From Eopsaltria australis (lineage: Eukaryota; Chordata; Aves; Passeriformes; Petroicidae), in the NCBI GenBank assembly GCA_034509425.1, contig JAVTVJ010000142.1, positions 428,501 through 492,500 on the forward strand: a stretch of DNA of 64,000 bases, in the 5' to 3' direction. The notes below the pieces were generated by a model. That model ran no database searches. It worked only from the letters and a program-made list of their open reading frames with translations, and was not told the DNA's origin. Shown here one piece after another: positions 42,676 through 55,812 of the stretch. Position 1 is the stretch's first letter, and every line of letters starts with the position of its first letter. The position numbers and the translations under genes are program-made.

Positions 42676-43876
42676 GCATGTCATTTCCACAGACAAAATG
42701 TACATGACAGTACATTAATTTTATGATATATTCTATTGCAAAACACATCATGTAACTTGTGATGAGCAGCTGTGGAATTCCTCTTGGAAAAAATTACTTC
42801 TCTGCAGAAAGTTGTTCTCTAGGACTCTGAGTTTTAGAACTCTGTCTAAATCCTGAAGGACAGAATTGATATAATCAATCACATTGTACACTTGCTCTAA
42901 GAAAAACACAAAAATCATCATTATTTTCTTAGCAATAACTGCAGAAAAAACATTAAGATAATGTAGTGCTTAATGGGGCTATATTTCCTTCACCTTACAA
43001 AGCAGCTTTAATGGTTGGTGGTTGAGGAGATAAAGGCTTTGCCATTTTCTTACGAGTTTAGGTTTATGGAGTCTGGGCATCCCAATCCAATTTGTACCTT
43101 GGAAGACATTGTTTCTTGATTTCTCTTTCCCAGATTCATGGGGGGAACGTGAAATGGACAGCTGCTCTCAGGTCACACCAGCAGGTGCAGTCCTGTCCCT
43201 GCTTGGCTGGAGGAGGTGCTGTAGTGCTAAAGCAACAATTCTCACAGGTATAAACTGTGTAAAGGGTATTTTGCTACAGCTTAAGAAAGTGAGGCAAAAA
43301 GTTGAAAGAATGTGTCCATAGTTGTGACCAAGTTCTTCATCTTTGGCTAAGGTGTGTGCTTGATTCCTTAATGGGATTCTAGCTTTGTAGGACAGACCTA
43401 AGCCTAGAGTTAGATAATTTCCCTGGCATGCAGCTATTGAGACTGGCTATTTGATTATCTCTTAAGTTTTTGAATGCATCTGGTTACAGCAGATGGCACT
43501 GAAGAGTATATAATGAATTCCTGGGCTACCAACAAGAACTGCATGTCACAAGTCGCTCCTGCTGTTAGTTCATGGCATGAACCCTTCACATTCATTTGCT
43601 GTTCTCTTCCAAATTCCCTGCTCTTTCCTAAACTACAATTTGCCTGGTGAAAGCAATGGAGGGAAGTAGGCCATGGAAAGAGGATACTGTATCCAACTTC
43701 AGCCATTTCTATAATGATTTAAAACTTACACAAATCATAGGTAAGTTGACCTTTTTAAAAATCTCTTTAAGGATGAAATGCATTTTGCTTCAGTGAGTAC
43801 TTCTTTAGAGGACTATAACTTCAGATATAACTTAAATGTGGAATAAAAAGGCTGAACAATATTCTTAAGTCAATTT

Positions 43877-43892
43877 AAAAAAAAAAAAAAAA
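43877..43892. repeat. Poly(A) run, 16 nt
   Basis: A16 in AT-rich DNA; no recognisable source gene beside it. Confidence 0.8.
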
Positions 43893-46800
43893 GTAAAAAG
43901 GGTCAAAATCTCAGGTCAGAAAAATCTAAACACTGCTCTTGTTTTGAAGCTGATGATACTGGTAGGGCTGTCTAAAGCAGGTGAGTGTATGGCTGTTTTC
44001 CAAAACAGGTTTTTTTTCTTCCCATGCTGTAAATCTCCAGTGTATGCTCCTAATTAACCACTGAGTATAGCAGCGAAAAAGAATCAAGTGAAGATACCCT
44101 TTGTCCTCATGAAAGGGTACTTTGTGTGGATATTTCAAACTGTGTGTTTCTATCTAGATTTTAGTGCATACATCTCAATATACATTCTGACTTCTGAGAA
44201 AATGATTTTCATAATAAATATCATACATAAGAAACACTTCTGTGTTCTCTTAAGTAAGAAGGCAATAATACCCAGTCACAGAAGACCACTTAGAATTTGG
44301 GTCATGTACTTCTTTAACTTTGCCTTTTCTGTGTGTATTGTGATTTGGTTTTCGTATCTACACATTCACTTAATTAAAAATTAAAATATTTTAGCAAGTT
44401 AATTGCAGCCATTGTAGCAGCATGCTTGATTTGTTTCAGAGGCAGCTGTGATAAGTCTCTGCAGGACAATCCTCATGCCCTGTGAAGCAAGTATGTTGGC
44501 ACTTCCTAGATCTGGAAAGACTGTTTTTCCTTACTGCTGGGAAAAGAACAATTAAATATCTTTAATTTAATTCTCTTGATATACACACTTGATATATTTC
44601 TCTGACCGACCCTCCCAGTGAAAAGAAAGCATAACATATTATTTCTGATGTCAAAATCAATGTCTTACATTATACTTCCTCATCCCCCCAATCTTCTTAT
44701 AAACTGAAGAAAACCACATTATTGAGAAAGGCTGATCATAAGAAGAGTGACCTAAAAGGAGAAACTCAGACCCTGCTCCCTGTTTGAGGATGTTTCTATG
44801 ATCATGGTGCAGGTGGGAGACTTGCCACCCAATTTAGTTTATCTTGTTGGCTTCATTGTCTTTCAGAGTGAAACATGTGGTGTAAAGTGTTTTCCATTCA
44901 ACAGGAGCTCTGCCTACACTGTGTGTGTGACTCATCCACCTGTCTTGTTGGTGTTCTTCGGATTAATTGATCTATCTTTGAGCTCATGTTTTCTCTCACG
45001 CCTTGTTTGTTTTTGTGGCAGTCATAGCTGGATTTCACACATTTATTTTTGCTGTGCATTGTGCCTTCAAGCCCAAGGTACAGTTTGCACTGACATTTCA
45101 GGTAGTGTGACTTTGGACTTTGATAACTAGTTGGTGTAATTACACTAAATATGTTTCACAAATATTTATTAAAGGCCTGTGGAATTAGCAGTCATTTTTT
45201 TCTCTTTCCCATTGCACTAGCATTCCTGTGAGCCTTTTCTCTTTATAATACAGTTTCTGTCCCAAGGCTGATCCTTCATGCCAAGGGAATAGATAAGATG
45301 AAAAAATGTATCAAAAAACACTGATGAAACAAACCAGATCAATAATTTATCCATGCTTTTTTGACATATTACTGGTTGAAATATGTTTTAAACAGATGAA
45401 GCCTTCAGGTGCTTATTAGAAAACCCTTGAATCATCTTGCCTGCTTTTTGTCCACTAAAACTGTAGGATATACTTATGCAGTGAAACCAGGGCTGGAAAT
45501 CAACTGACTTCTATTTTTCAAGACCAGGAGAGGGCTGGTTTTGAGAAAACACTGTGGAGCTACATCTCACCACAACATCTTGAAACTCCCATCTGGAGTA
45601 ATTTTCATCTATTTTAAGCATGCAAAAATCTTTATTAAATCTAAAGCTTAGGAGCCCTAGTCCTTCTGACTTTTTGAATCACTGTAACCCCTCTTTTCTT
45701 TTTAGGCGAAGGGAAACCTCTGGGATGCAAAGAGTCCTTCACAGATTCATAGAAGTTTCTGCCTGGAAGAATGTGTTCCATCATGCCTCTGTGCAGTAAA
45801 TCAGGATGGGGAAAGGGAGAGGAACTGTCCCATGTTAGGAGGTATGACCTCCTTATGGGCTTCAATACAGTCTGAGTGACTCTTTTATGAGGAGTTTGTG
45901 TGTGAAATGGAGATGATCTGTAAAGGGTTAATGAAGAAAATTAAATTCTTTTATTTCTTTTATTGTGTTCTGACAGGTACAGACATACTGACACATACAG
46001 ATGCAAGAGATGCTTCAAAACCTGAAAAAAACACAGAAAATATGGGTAAAACCTGATGTAGTATTGGCAATATGTCTTAGTAACTGGTAAAAATCAATAG
46101 TAAAATATTTACAATATAAAATATTTACCAATTTGCATGTAAATATAAAAATATGTCATTCACACTCTGTTGCAGATTTTAAAGATCAGTTCACAAATAC
46201 TTTAAAGACTGGGGTTGAGGCTCTGGTTTGGGTTTTTAGCCTCACTAGAGGTGTGTAATGTAGCCCTTCAGCTTGCCCTGACCCTCAGCAAGGAATAGAG
46301 CTGGCCTAGCACAAGTGGGAAATGTAACCAGGGATTACTCAAATAGATTCTTGGTGCTCCTGATAGGGTGAGCCAGTCTGCCCACCCCAGGCCCCAGCAC
46401 GTGGGAATGTTGAAAAAATGAGGATAGAGTAATGGAAGTAATAGAAGATACACCCATGCTGTTTCCCACTCATAGAACAGATGCGGCTTTAGATTAATGA
46501 AATCATGGAACAAGGTACCATGACAAATTTTCTTTTTCTCTTATTTTTTTTCTTTCTATCAATCAATAATAGTTTGGTTAAGTTTATCAGAGGAAAACAA
46601 TCTTTATGTTCTTACAGGAAAGTGTGAAAGAGGTTGCAAACACTGCAGAGCATAATTTTTAAATCTAAAATGCCAAGTAAATATCTGATTCAAATGAGGA
46701 CAGATTTGCATAGGATGTACATAAACCAGTGCAGCCTTTGAGAAACTCTAACCTAGGCAAGAAATTATATGGGTTTCACTGTCATCTAGAAAAATAAACT

Positions 46801-47866
46801 GTGACTTCCAATACTATATCAACATTGCCCATAATACTGATTTGTCTTTTTCTTAAAAACACAGAAATAAATCACACGTTTGCAGCTGTCCTACAATGTT
46901 TTATGAATGATTGCATTTATCTTTTTCTCTTGTTGCATCACAGATTCCTGCATTATAGTTGAAAGTACACCATCTCTAATAGGTTCTGAAAAATCTAGTT
47001 ATGAGTTGAATAGTTCAGAACATGAAAATTTTTGCAAAATCTGTGGGTAACCATTCAATTTGCTGTGGGATAAAAAAGATTGATACTCTGAATTTGATCT
47101 TGCTCCATTTTGGAATGGAAACATTACAAAAATTTAATGAAATACTCATCTTGGAAATCTTTTTCTTTAGGAAAGATTAACAAATGGTGTTATGAAAACA
47201 AAGCATGTTGCACAGCACTGAGCAGATGCTGTTTGTTAGTAACAGTTGTGGAACTCACAAAAATGCCAGTTTAAATCACCACCTGCGAAATTTCAGATGT
47301 GCATGCTTGGGATGGGTCTGGGAAAGCATTCTGGGTCTATAAATTGGTAATTTCCAGTAAAAGTGCATAGCTCTATATACTAGATTAAAGATTCTAGACT
47401 AAAAAACTGACACTACTGAATATTTATAAATTTATATTAATTTGAAAGTAATTTTTTAAAAAATATTTCATGAACTCCACAAAATAAGTCAGATTCTTTT
47501 CTCAAACCCAGGGCTAGATATTCTTGATCCATATGTACTAATGTCACTGAAAGTCAAAATTCAATAGATTTTACCTAGGATCTCACCTGGGACAAAGTCT
47601 AAAATCTTGTGGAATGTAAATATATTTTCCCCACAGAATCAATTTAACTCACTTCAGTAATCTTATAGAAGAGGATTCCTAGAGAATTCCTATGGATGGG
47701 TTTGACTTTGCTTAATCCAGACTGTCTTCCCTAACACATTCTGCAGATACACTCTGGGGTACTTTATCCCCTTCTGTGGTGAGCAGGTTCTGACTGAGCA
47801 GGGCCAGCTCAAATGGTGGAGCCTGTAGTGTTAGCTAACCAGGTGGCCTCCACTCAAATATAAATC

Positions 47867-48163
47867 TCAGTGTTTGAAGGCCCCACTACCCACTGCTTTC
47901 AGTGTGGTTTTTAACAGTCCACTGTACCATTCAGTTTTCCCAGAGGCTGATGCTTGATAGAGATGACACACCCTGGACTCTCTGGCCCAGGTGTCTATGA
48001 GGTTATTTTGAAAATGAGTCCCATTGCTCAGCTCAGCTCTTTCTGGGGTGCCATGTGTCCACAGAACCTGCTTTTCAAGGCCCAGGATGGTGTTTTGGGC
48101 AGTAGGGTGAGGCACAGGATAGATCTCCAACCATCCAGTGGTTGCTTCTATGATGGTCAGCAC
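47867..48163 (-). pseudogene. ERV integrase catalytic-core fragment (broken)
   Basis: A 98-codon open stretch. IIEATTGWLEIYPV marks the middle of the integrase core. The NGTHFQN segment follows Leu-Ser where the catalytic Asp is expected. The segment ASGKTEWYSGLL holds the likely third catalytic Glu. The first catalytic Asp region is not in this frame. It lies in the same reading register as the RNase H part (start positions differ by 693 nt) but is separated from it by stops. Not a functional gene. Confidence 0.82.
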
Positions 48164-48532
48164 ATAGCGCCTGCTTTGGCAGGTTTGGGGAAGGGTGATT
48201 TAATCAACCTGGCAGCCTCCCCATACCTACATTTTGACCATTTTTCCCCACACCACACTGGGTTTTACCCAATTGGCCTGATTGATTGCATGTTTCAGAG
48301 TTATGGATAATCTGGGAGATACTGTCTATGGTTAAGTCCACCCCTCAGTCATGAGCCCATCTGGATGTTACATCTCTTCCCTGATGATCTGAGGTGTCAT
48401 GGGCCCACCAAGCCAGAAGTAATTCCCCCAATGTTGTCAGTCCAGATCCACCTGAGACACTTTAGTCATAGCAGCCCAATCCACTTGTCCGTTCTGTTCT
48501 TCAGTAGCCCGACTCTTGAGCACATGTGCATC

Positions 48533-48856
48533 TCATGGCGTGCTTTTACAGACAATTTCTCTTGCCTTGCCACAATTCAGTAGCCCAGAAGGTTTCCCCC
48601 TGCGCTGCCAATTGGTGTTTTCCCATCGGTCCAGCCATCCCCACAGAACATTTGCTACCATCCGTGCCCCAGTGTAGAGGTGGAGTTCTGGACATTTCTC
48701 TTGTTCAGTGATGTCCAAATCCAGCTGGATGGCTTCCAGCTCTGCACCCTGACTTGATCCACCTTGCCCCTCAGTAGCTTCTGTTGTACTCCCCAGATAG
48801 GACACACATGCAAAAATCCATACATCTGTGCATCCATGAATATGGGTTGTGTGCAT
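48533..48856 (-). pseudogene. ERV RNase H-like fragment (broken)
   Basis: A 107-codon open stretch. The second half, from about residue 35, carries the ELEAIQLDLDI helix, a LYTGARMVANVLWGW stretch where intact RNase H domains have an aspartate after the Tyr-Thr, and the WQRRGKP linker. The Asp is replaced by Gly, so the catalytic site looks dead. A stop follows at about 48533 although recognisable pol-like residues continue beyond it. Confidence 0.78.
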
Positions 48857-48869
48857 TTATACCTTATAT

Positions 48870-51800
48870 ATCTGAAATAGAATTAATATCAAATACGTTT
48901 CACAAATTTTTATTACAGCTGTAGAATCTTTGAATGACAGAAGGATTAGAAACCCTTTGCATTTCTTACTGAGCTCCTGCTTTTTCACTCCCATTCACTG
49001 ACATCGTTTACTTTCAAGTCAATCACTTGACTGCCCTAGTTATTTCAAGGGATTGTTCCAGCCTGGCTTCTGAAGGGAAGCTTTAATGTAATGTGAATTC
49101 CCTTCTGTGACTGGTAAGATGGGGAGGGAGAGGACAAGAGTGAGGGGCACCAGGAATACTGAAGGCATATGGTGGTGTAACAATCAAAACGAAGGAAAAC
49201 AACTCTGCAGTAAATCACGTCACTGAACTGAAAGCAGCTGGGAGCACAGAGATTCAGCATTTGGTTGAAGACAAATGTAGACAGGGCAGAGATAAGCAGT
49301 AGGTCTGAAAAAAGTGCTTGATGTAATGCATTCATACTGAAATACTGAAGCACGATTTCTTATAATTTATTTTCTTTCTTTTGTGTAGAATAGCAGAAGC
49401 ATCAAAATGCTTCCAGGAGTTCCAGTATAGAGGACTCTTATTTCTGGATCTTTTTTTTTTTATTGTTTTTATGGGTACTCTGAAGCATTCAATAACTGTC
49501 TCATAATTCATATTTGGCCATAGGAAATTTTAAAATGTTCTGGTGTAACTATCTTAAAGGTTTTTAAATTCTGGCTCATCTAAAGCCAGTGGGAATTGCT
49601 ATTAGTACAATGAAAATTTACTACCACAGTAGATGGAGATATTATGATATTTTGAATTTTTTAAAGGTATTATTACAGTTAGATTTAATTATGTTTCTTC
49701 TGATGAAAATTTGTAACTCTTTTAGATGAGAAAGAGAAAAATAAGGTTTGCCAAACTGAGTCTCATGTTATTCTGCATTGACTCTGGCATACAGGTGGTA
49801 TAATTGGCCGGTATTTTACCACAATGCCTTAATTAGTTATATTGGGCTACATTTATTTTGTAATATATGTCTTTGAAAAAATAGACTCTAGGAATAAAAT
49901 AATTTGCTCAATAGTGAAAAATTTTCACTATTCACTATTTTACTCCCATATTGAATTAATTATTATATTAGTATGCAGATATTTTTTGCATCCTTAAAAT
50001 GTGTACTAAATTTGTTTATAGTGGAATCCTTCATACTCTTTTCTGTCCAAGGTACTTTTGGAAGGCTCTTTCATTAGTGTATATGAAAACGTAAAGAAAA
50101 CTGAAATGGAAACCCACATAAGATTGACTCACAAATTTACACTTAAGCCATCATAATCCATGAAATTGCATTAATGGATGTTTGGAGGCTTTAGCACAAT
50201 GTGAATGCTTTTTTGAGACTGGTGAGAGTCAGAAAGGAAACTCAACAGACTGGTAGCAGATGATCTGGTCACTAGAATATTTTACTTCCTTTCTATTTTT
50301 TTGCAGAGCCTGTCAAGTCATTTGTTTCAATGATATTTTCCTTCCCCTGACTGCAGCCTGTCTGCAAACAAATCTAAGTTTACAAGAAGTGCAAATGCTT
50401 CTGGATTAGGAACTGTTAATATGCCAGAAATTGTAATTCAGTATCAAGGTCCAAATTATTTCCTGGAAAATTGATTTGAGCTGTTAATTTGTGCATAGAA
50501 GGGTCCCTACAGACAGCTTACAAGAGCCCCATAAAATGGGTGATTTTTTTTTCTGTCAGGAAATAAAATATTCTGTAACTAGTAAAGTATGACACTTAAA
50601 ATTTATTTTTGCATTAAAGCAGTTACATTTTGCTTTCTTAAATTCCCTTAGTCCGGAAGATTGTGGAATATTTACTCAGTACCTGCCCCCATTGTGAATA
50701 TTTCTTATGATAAACCCCCCACTCCCTTGCAAGAATAGTTTAGGAACTTGAACATGACTTACAAACACTCAGTTTCAAAGTTCATGACTATTCATAGATT
50801 TATTCCTTCTTCACTGATTACATTCATTGTTTCCTTGGATAGCTTTCCATTTATAACAATCTTCATTTGTAGATATGGACCTCTAATGAATACTAGAGTC
50901 TTAATTTGATTATTAGGTTAACTGAGTGTTTTGTCTGTTCATGCTTTACAGGAAACCCTGAATTCTGTGCACTTGACACTGCTACTGTCAAGCATGAAGC
51001 CCATAAATGCAAACTTTATTCCATGCTCACAACAAGGACCATGAGAACTCGCCCTGCAGTTGACAGCTTTGACACAAACACTGTTGACTGGATGGGAAGA
51101 GTGTCCTGCCCATTTCTTGGCATCAAAATGAGTATTCTTGCAACGTTGCTTTCTCTTTTGAAGGACTGGAGCCATTAGTGCATCCAAATCTTGTACCTTT
51201 TGGAAGTCATTACTTTTAAAACTGCAGAAAAAGTACACTTTCTCTGCTGTGATATACTAGAGTTGTCTTTTGAGGGAATTTCATTTGAGAGAAAGACACA
51301 GAGAGGAATTTCTTATTAATATCTACATACAGCAGCTAACTGCAGCTAGAGTTGTACTCATACAGTAGGGAGGGGAAGTACACACAAATGCTCATTTTAA
51401 TGAGAGAGAAAGTGTAGGTAGGAGCAGATGACCTAGATGATTTTATGAATAAAAGATTTAATCTGATGCAATCATTTCATTAATACACACATGGCACCAA
51501 ATGAAAACAGAGCATAGCAGATGGCTATGAGAGGTCTTAAAAAGGCATTTTCAGTTTAGTAGCTAATGACTTAGATTTCATGGACTACACCAAATACTAT
51601 CAGAAAGGAAATATTTATTATACCAGTCTTCCAAATAATGTTATGATGCTTTATGAAAGTAATGCTGAAAAATCTCTCTTTTGTGACACAAGCTAGAAAA
51701 TGCAGTCACATTACATATTATAGAGCTATAGGGCAACATGATTTTTTCCCACAAATTACTGAAAGAAAACCCCATTATTTTCTTTATTAGTAGCCTATAT

Positions 51801-54800
51801 TTATATAATGTAAATCTCTTTCTTTGCTTCCAGTTTGCTACGACTGGTGAAAATTGTGGTTTACAATATAACAATGAAATATGGTCATCTGCCATGCAAT
51901 TTTAGAATATAAATATTATATATATTCATTTGCTATAATGATGGATCCACTGCAAACAGCTGCAAAAAATACATTGAGGGAGATTGTTGGCATAGTACTA
52001 ATAATATGTTGGATTCATTTTATGATAAAATATTGGGAATAAATTTAGAATTAATGTATAAGTTTAAAAGGAGGCAGTAAGTGCAGAAGGCTCAAGTAAG
52101 ATCTGTATTGTGTTTTTACACTAGTAAACCTCAGCAGAGAAAGCAATGAAGCAGGGAAATAACACTGTTAGCACTCTGTATGACAGCACTGGCCATGTGG
52201 CTACCTCATCCTGACCCAGTCATGTCATCCATGTCCAGGTTGCAGGGGGTCTGACAGGCAAGCCAAATGTGTCAGTTCTGCTCTCAGTCTGTTTTGCTCC
52301 ATCCTTGAGGAATGTGCATCCTGCAAGATTTGATTGCTTTCCAGACCCTTTACAAAACCAGATCAGGGCAAAAGGGCTGGATTTCTTAGAGAGAATCTGG
52401 CCTACAGCTTCTTACAGACAGATTAACCTCAGTTTGGCTTCAAACTGAGGACACATACAGTCTCATTCTTCAGACCTAATCCAAGATCAACTTAGTCTAT
52501 ATTATTTAATCAGAAATTATTATCAGAGCACTGGCATCTTTGAACACACGCAGACTGAATTCTCTTTGTACAAAGCTTGTTTGAGATCCTGTTAGGAATT
52601 AGTTTATACTGTATTTGGACAGAACAGGAATACTCATTCTCTTTGAAGGCAAAGCAAGAGGAACAAAAATACAGCCTACCATCCAAAAGCCTCTGTGTGG
52701 AGTAGCAAGCTGATTTTGTTTCCTTTTCATGCAACTGATAAAAATATAGAACTAGACAAGCTCGGCCCTGTTGCAAACTGTAATTGCTTCTTCATTAGGA
52801 AACAGTTCTTTCTAACACAAGAGATAGAAAGTTTTGATAACCCTGAATGATTTTGAATGAAATGTAGGCATGGTTTTCTAATCTGAACATATACACTGTG
52901 CAATATACAGCCACAGCATCTTTGGCAGCTGCTGCTCTGCAAATCCTGGCTTTCCATTGGCTGAAGCATTCAGGGGAATGGTGTAAAAACTAAGATGAAC
53001 CTTTAAAAGCTGAAAATCTTCTTACGTCTACAACTTACAGTCATGACTATACATAGTCTGAGCACTTTGTGATTTAGACAATTTGTTGGATAAGTCTACA
53101 GGTTGTTATTATGCATGCAATGGATAATGGAAAGGCAGTTAATTGCATTCTTCATATACTTTACACTGTTGTGTTAAACATTCAGAGAACATCATGTTGA
53201 TTCTTAGTAATCCTATTTCGACAGCAAGTCAGGCCTCAGATAAAGGACAGAAATTCATAGCTTTGGGAATCATACATGTAAATTTGAGATATACCAACTT
53301 CCTTTGAATTTTCTAGCCACTTAAAATGAATGTTGGCCATGTGAAAGAGACTCATTGGATTTTTTTTTTCAAACTCACCAAGTTCTGAAGTTCTGTAAAC
53401 TTTCTCAAAAGGAAGGCCAAGTATCCTGCATCTCAATATGGTTGCAGGGTGGCATATGAAGTTGCTGCTGAAAAAAGGAGAGGTCAGGTATTCCAGAATG
53501 AGATGCAACTTCTGTAAAAGGAGGTCTGAGAGAATTTAACTTTAAACCATAATTAAATCAAAAGCAATTTAATAACAATATTTATATGTTTGCAGTATTC
53601 ATTTATGATCTTTCACCTCTTTGTCTTCATGACTGGTCTGTCAGGAACACAGCAAACACTGACTAACTGTTAATTAATAGACCAGTGTTTGATATGATCA
53701 GAAAGTAATTCCTTTTCATTTAAGGGTCCTAAAGGCTCAGATAAATGGGTTTTCTATCCTAGTACCAGGGAACAGCTCTCCTTTGTAAAAATTTTGTAAT
53801 TTGTCTATGAACCAAACTCTTCTCTCCTCTCTTCAGTAACTTCAATCATATGGGTTTTCCCTCTGTTTGGTGTGCTAAATAAGATTAACATCATTAGCTT
53901 CTTAGCATATTCCCTGCCCTCTCTCCTTCTATGCATGCATTACTGCTTCCCTCACTGCTTTGATTTCTCTCTTTTTCAGATCCATCTGCAAACAGACAAT
54001 TTTGGTTTGTATGAGACACTCAGTTGTCAGGGTAGCTGGATAAATGCCACAGTCCTCTTAAATCTAAACAAACCAAACTCCAACTTCTTTTTAGCTGCAG
54101 TGTTGTTGCAGCAGCAATTTTTAGAAACTATATACAAAAAGCCAAAGACTCTTGACTGAGAGAGATTAAAAATCTGCCAATTTCTATGCTGAGGTATTCA
54201 CGGATCCTCTTGTTTGATACTTTCCTGATTCAGTCAACTGACCCAGTATCACGTGAAGCAGAGACCATCTGCATAGTTCAAATGAAAAGACAACAAACCT
54301 TGGGGTGTCTAAAGCATACAGATGCCTTCTTGCACAGATGAAGCATGGATCCATTTATTCAGAAAACACTTAACATCTTTAATATAATATGAAATTGGTT
54401 CATGAGAGAGCTGCAAAGAAAAAAAAAAGGCTACCCTGTTTTTTGTGGCCTGTGCAGTTCTGCTTTAGAAAGAATTTGATTTTACTGAGTTCAATGGTAG
54501 GAATATTACAAAAAGACTGATAAAATTTTTTCTTACGTTGTTCTTTAATGAGATTAGTTGAGTAGGTGGGAAGGTTTACTTGATTATTTTGTAAATATCC
54601 AGAATAGGAGAATATATTTTACACTGCTTCACTGGGGAAGTCAATACCAGTTGGTACCAATGTTTTGTGTAGAAATGTTTGATGATGTCTCAGGTACAGT
54701 CTAAAAGTGTATCTGTAAAATGGAAAAAACTATTTTAAACACAATTGTTTGTGAGAATAAAATATGCAGACTGATCATAATGCAGGGATTTATTAAAGAT

Positions 54801-55030
54801 ACTTTTTTCTTGTACTGTTTAGGGACGCTTTGTATGAAGAGTTGGTGTCTTTTCTAGCATAAATCTGATCTTAGTCTCAGAATTCTCTGAAATGCCTATA
54901 TATGAGCTTCATTTCTCTGCAGTGATTCTTATAACTTTAATCAGGGGAGAATACAGATGCAATTTGAAATCAAATATCTTCCAGGGGTTAGCAGTTCTAA
55001 CAAGTAAGGTCACTGCTTTATGACACCTCT
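48870..55030. other. ACTC1-GJD2 intergenic region, right part: no gene seen
   Basis: AT-rich; no frame longer than about 100 codons and none with a recognisable domain. It contains a perfect palindrome at 49910-49932. The last few hundred bases lead into the GJD2 CpG island. Confidence 0.68.
49910..49932. repeat. Perfect 23-nt palindrome (11-bp arms)
   Basis: AATAGTGAAAA, one central A, TTTTCACTATT; the right arm is followed directly by a partial copy, TTCACTATT. A strand-switch or palindromic duplication would explain it. Confidence 0.8.
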
Positions 55031-55332
55031 ATTTTGATCTTTAGGAGAGAGGCAGAGCCCAGCAACCCCCGGGGACCCCCGGCCAGGTGCCCGTGGCTGG
55101 AGGGGCCGCAGTGTCACCCTCTTGCCCTGGAGCAGGGTTCCGAGCGGCAGCCGAGGCAGTGCCGAGTGCGGCGGAGCTGCGCTGCCGGGCGGAGCGCGGG
55201 CTGCGCCGGCGGGCGGGGGCGGCGGGGCAAAGGGTGCCCGGCCGGGGCGCTCGGGCAAGGAGGCACTCGGTTGCACAATGAGCCTCGTGCCTGCCGGGAC
55301 AGCTCTTCCTCCGCCCTCCCTCCTCCTCCTCC

Positions 55333-55375
55333 GTTTATTTATTTCATTTATTTTTATTCCATTTATTTGTTTGTA
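55333..55375. repeat. TTTAT-rich tract inside the CpG island
   Basis: Imperfect TTTATTTATTT repeats, an abrupt compositional break between two GC-rich blocks. Confidence 0.75.
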
Positions 55376-55442
55376 TTCACCGGAATAATAAAAATGAGAA
55401 AATCCGAGCGCTGCTTTTGGCTGCTCTCCACCAACCTGTCAG

Positions 55443-55450
55443 TGACGCAA
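55443..55450. promoter_or_regulatory. GJD2: CRE/ATF-like site (TGACGCAA)
   Basis: Matches a CREB/ATF or C/EBP-ATF composite half-site in the GJD2 CpG island, about 370 bp before the start codon. A TTAAAGG word 12 bp downstream could serve as a weak TATA-like element. Prediction only. Confidence 0.4.
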
Positions 55451-55714
55451 GCGGAGACTACTTAAAGGCAGATTAGAGGCAGCAAGACATTAAAGCCAGC
55501 CTTCCTCCCTCCACGCCGCCGGTCCGCCCGCCGCGCCGCGCCACGAGCCGAGCGGGCCGGGCCGGTGGCGGCTCCGAGCAGCCCCGAGCCCCGCAGAGCC
55601 CCGCAGAGCCCAGCCGGGAACCCTCGGCAGCGCTGCCGCCTCCAGCCGCCCTCCCGCCACCGGACTGCGGGCGGTAGACACGGGCTACTCTTCTGCTTGT
55701 TTTCCCTCCCCCTG

Positions 55715-55731
55715 AAAAAAAAAAAAAAAAA
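55715..55731 (+). repeat. GJD2: A17 run in the presumed GJD2 5' leader
   Basis: Seventeen adenines about 80 nt upstream of the connexin start codon, flanked by pyrimidine-rich CCCTCCCCCTG on the left. Confidence 0.85.
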
Positions 55732-55812
55732 GCAAAACAGGAAGGGTGAAAAAAGGCAGAAGTGAAGACATCCCCTACGCTTGCCAAAGTCTTTGTCTCC
55801 GGATGAACAGCG

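Larger units (their letters stand above)
35290..47755. other. ACTC1-GJD2 intergenic region, left part: no gene seen
   Basis: AT-rich DNA with only short unsupported frames (at most about 110 codons). Notable pieces are a hairpin at 39567-39599, a GC-richer unassigned block at 39715-40030, an AT-rich microsatellite at 41282-41355, a CR1 tail at 42612-42675 and an A16 run at 43877-43892. The segments 39120-39260 and 40540-40700 are dense in TAATTA-type homeodomain words and may be conserved enhancers (inference). Confidence 0.65.
47760..48860 (-). mobile_element. Endogenous retrovirus pol remnant (RNase H and integrase), reverse orientation
   Basis: On the reverse strand the fragment reads, in retroviral order, an RNase H-like region (48856 down to 48533) and then an integrase-core region (48163 down to 47867). 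Both resemble the pol of avian endogenous retroviruses. No LTR, gag, reverse transcriptase or env could be recognised, and nonsense codons break the frame between the two parts, so this is a decayed, solo internal fragment. The surrounding DNA is AT-rich and the insert is GC-richer. Class assignment (alpha/beta-related ERV) is an inference. Confidence 0.82.

Noticed and set aside
47954..48310. 118-codon + strand frame at 48 kb
   Set aside because: It is the antisense shadow of the ERV integrase remnant.
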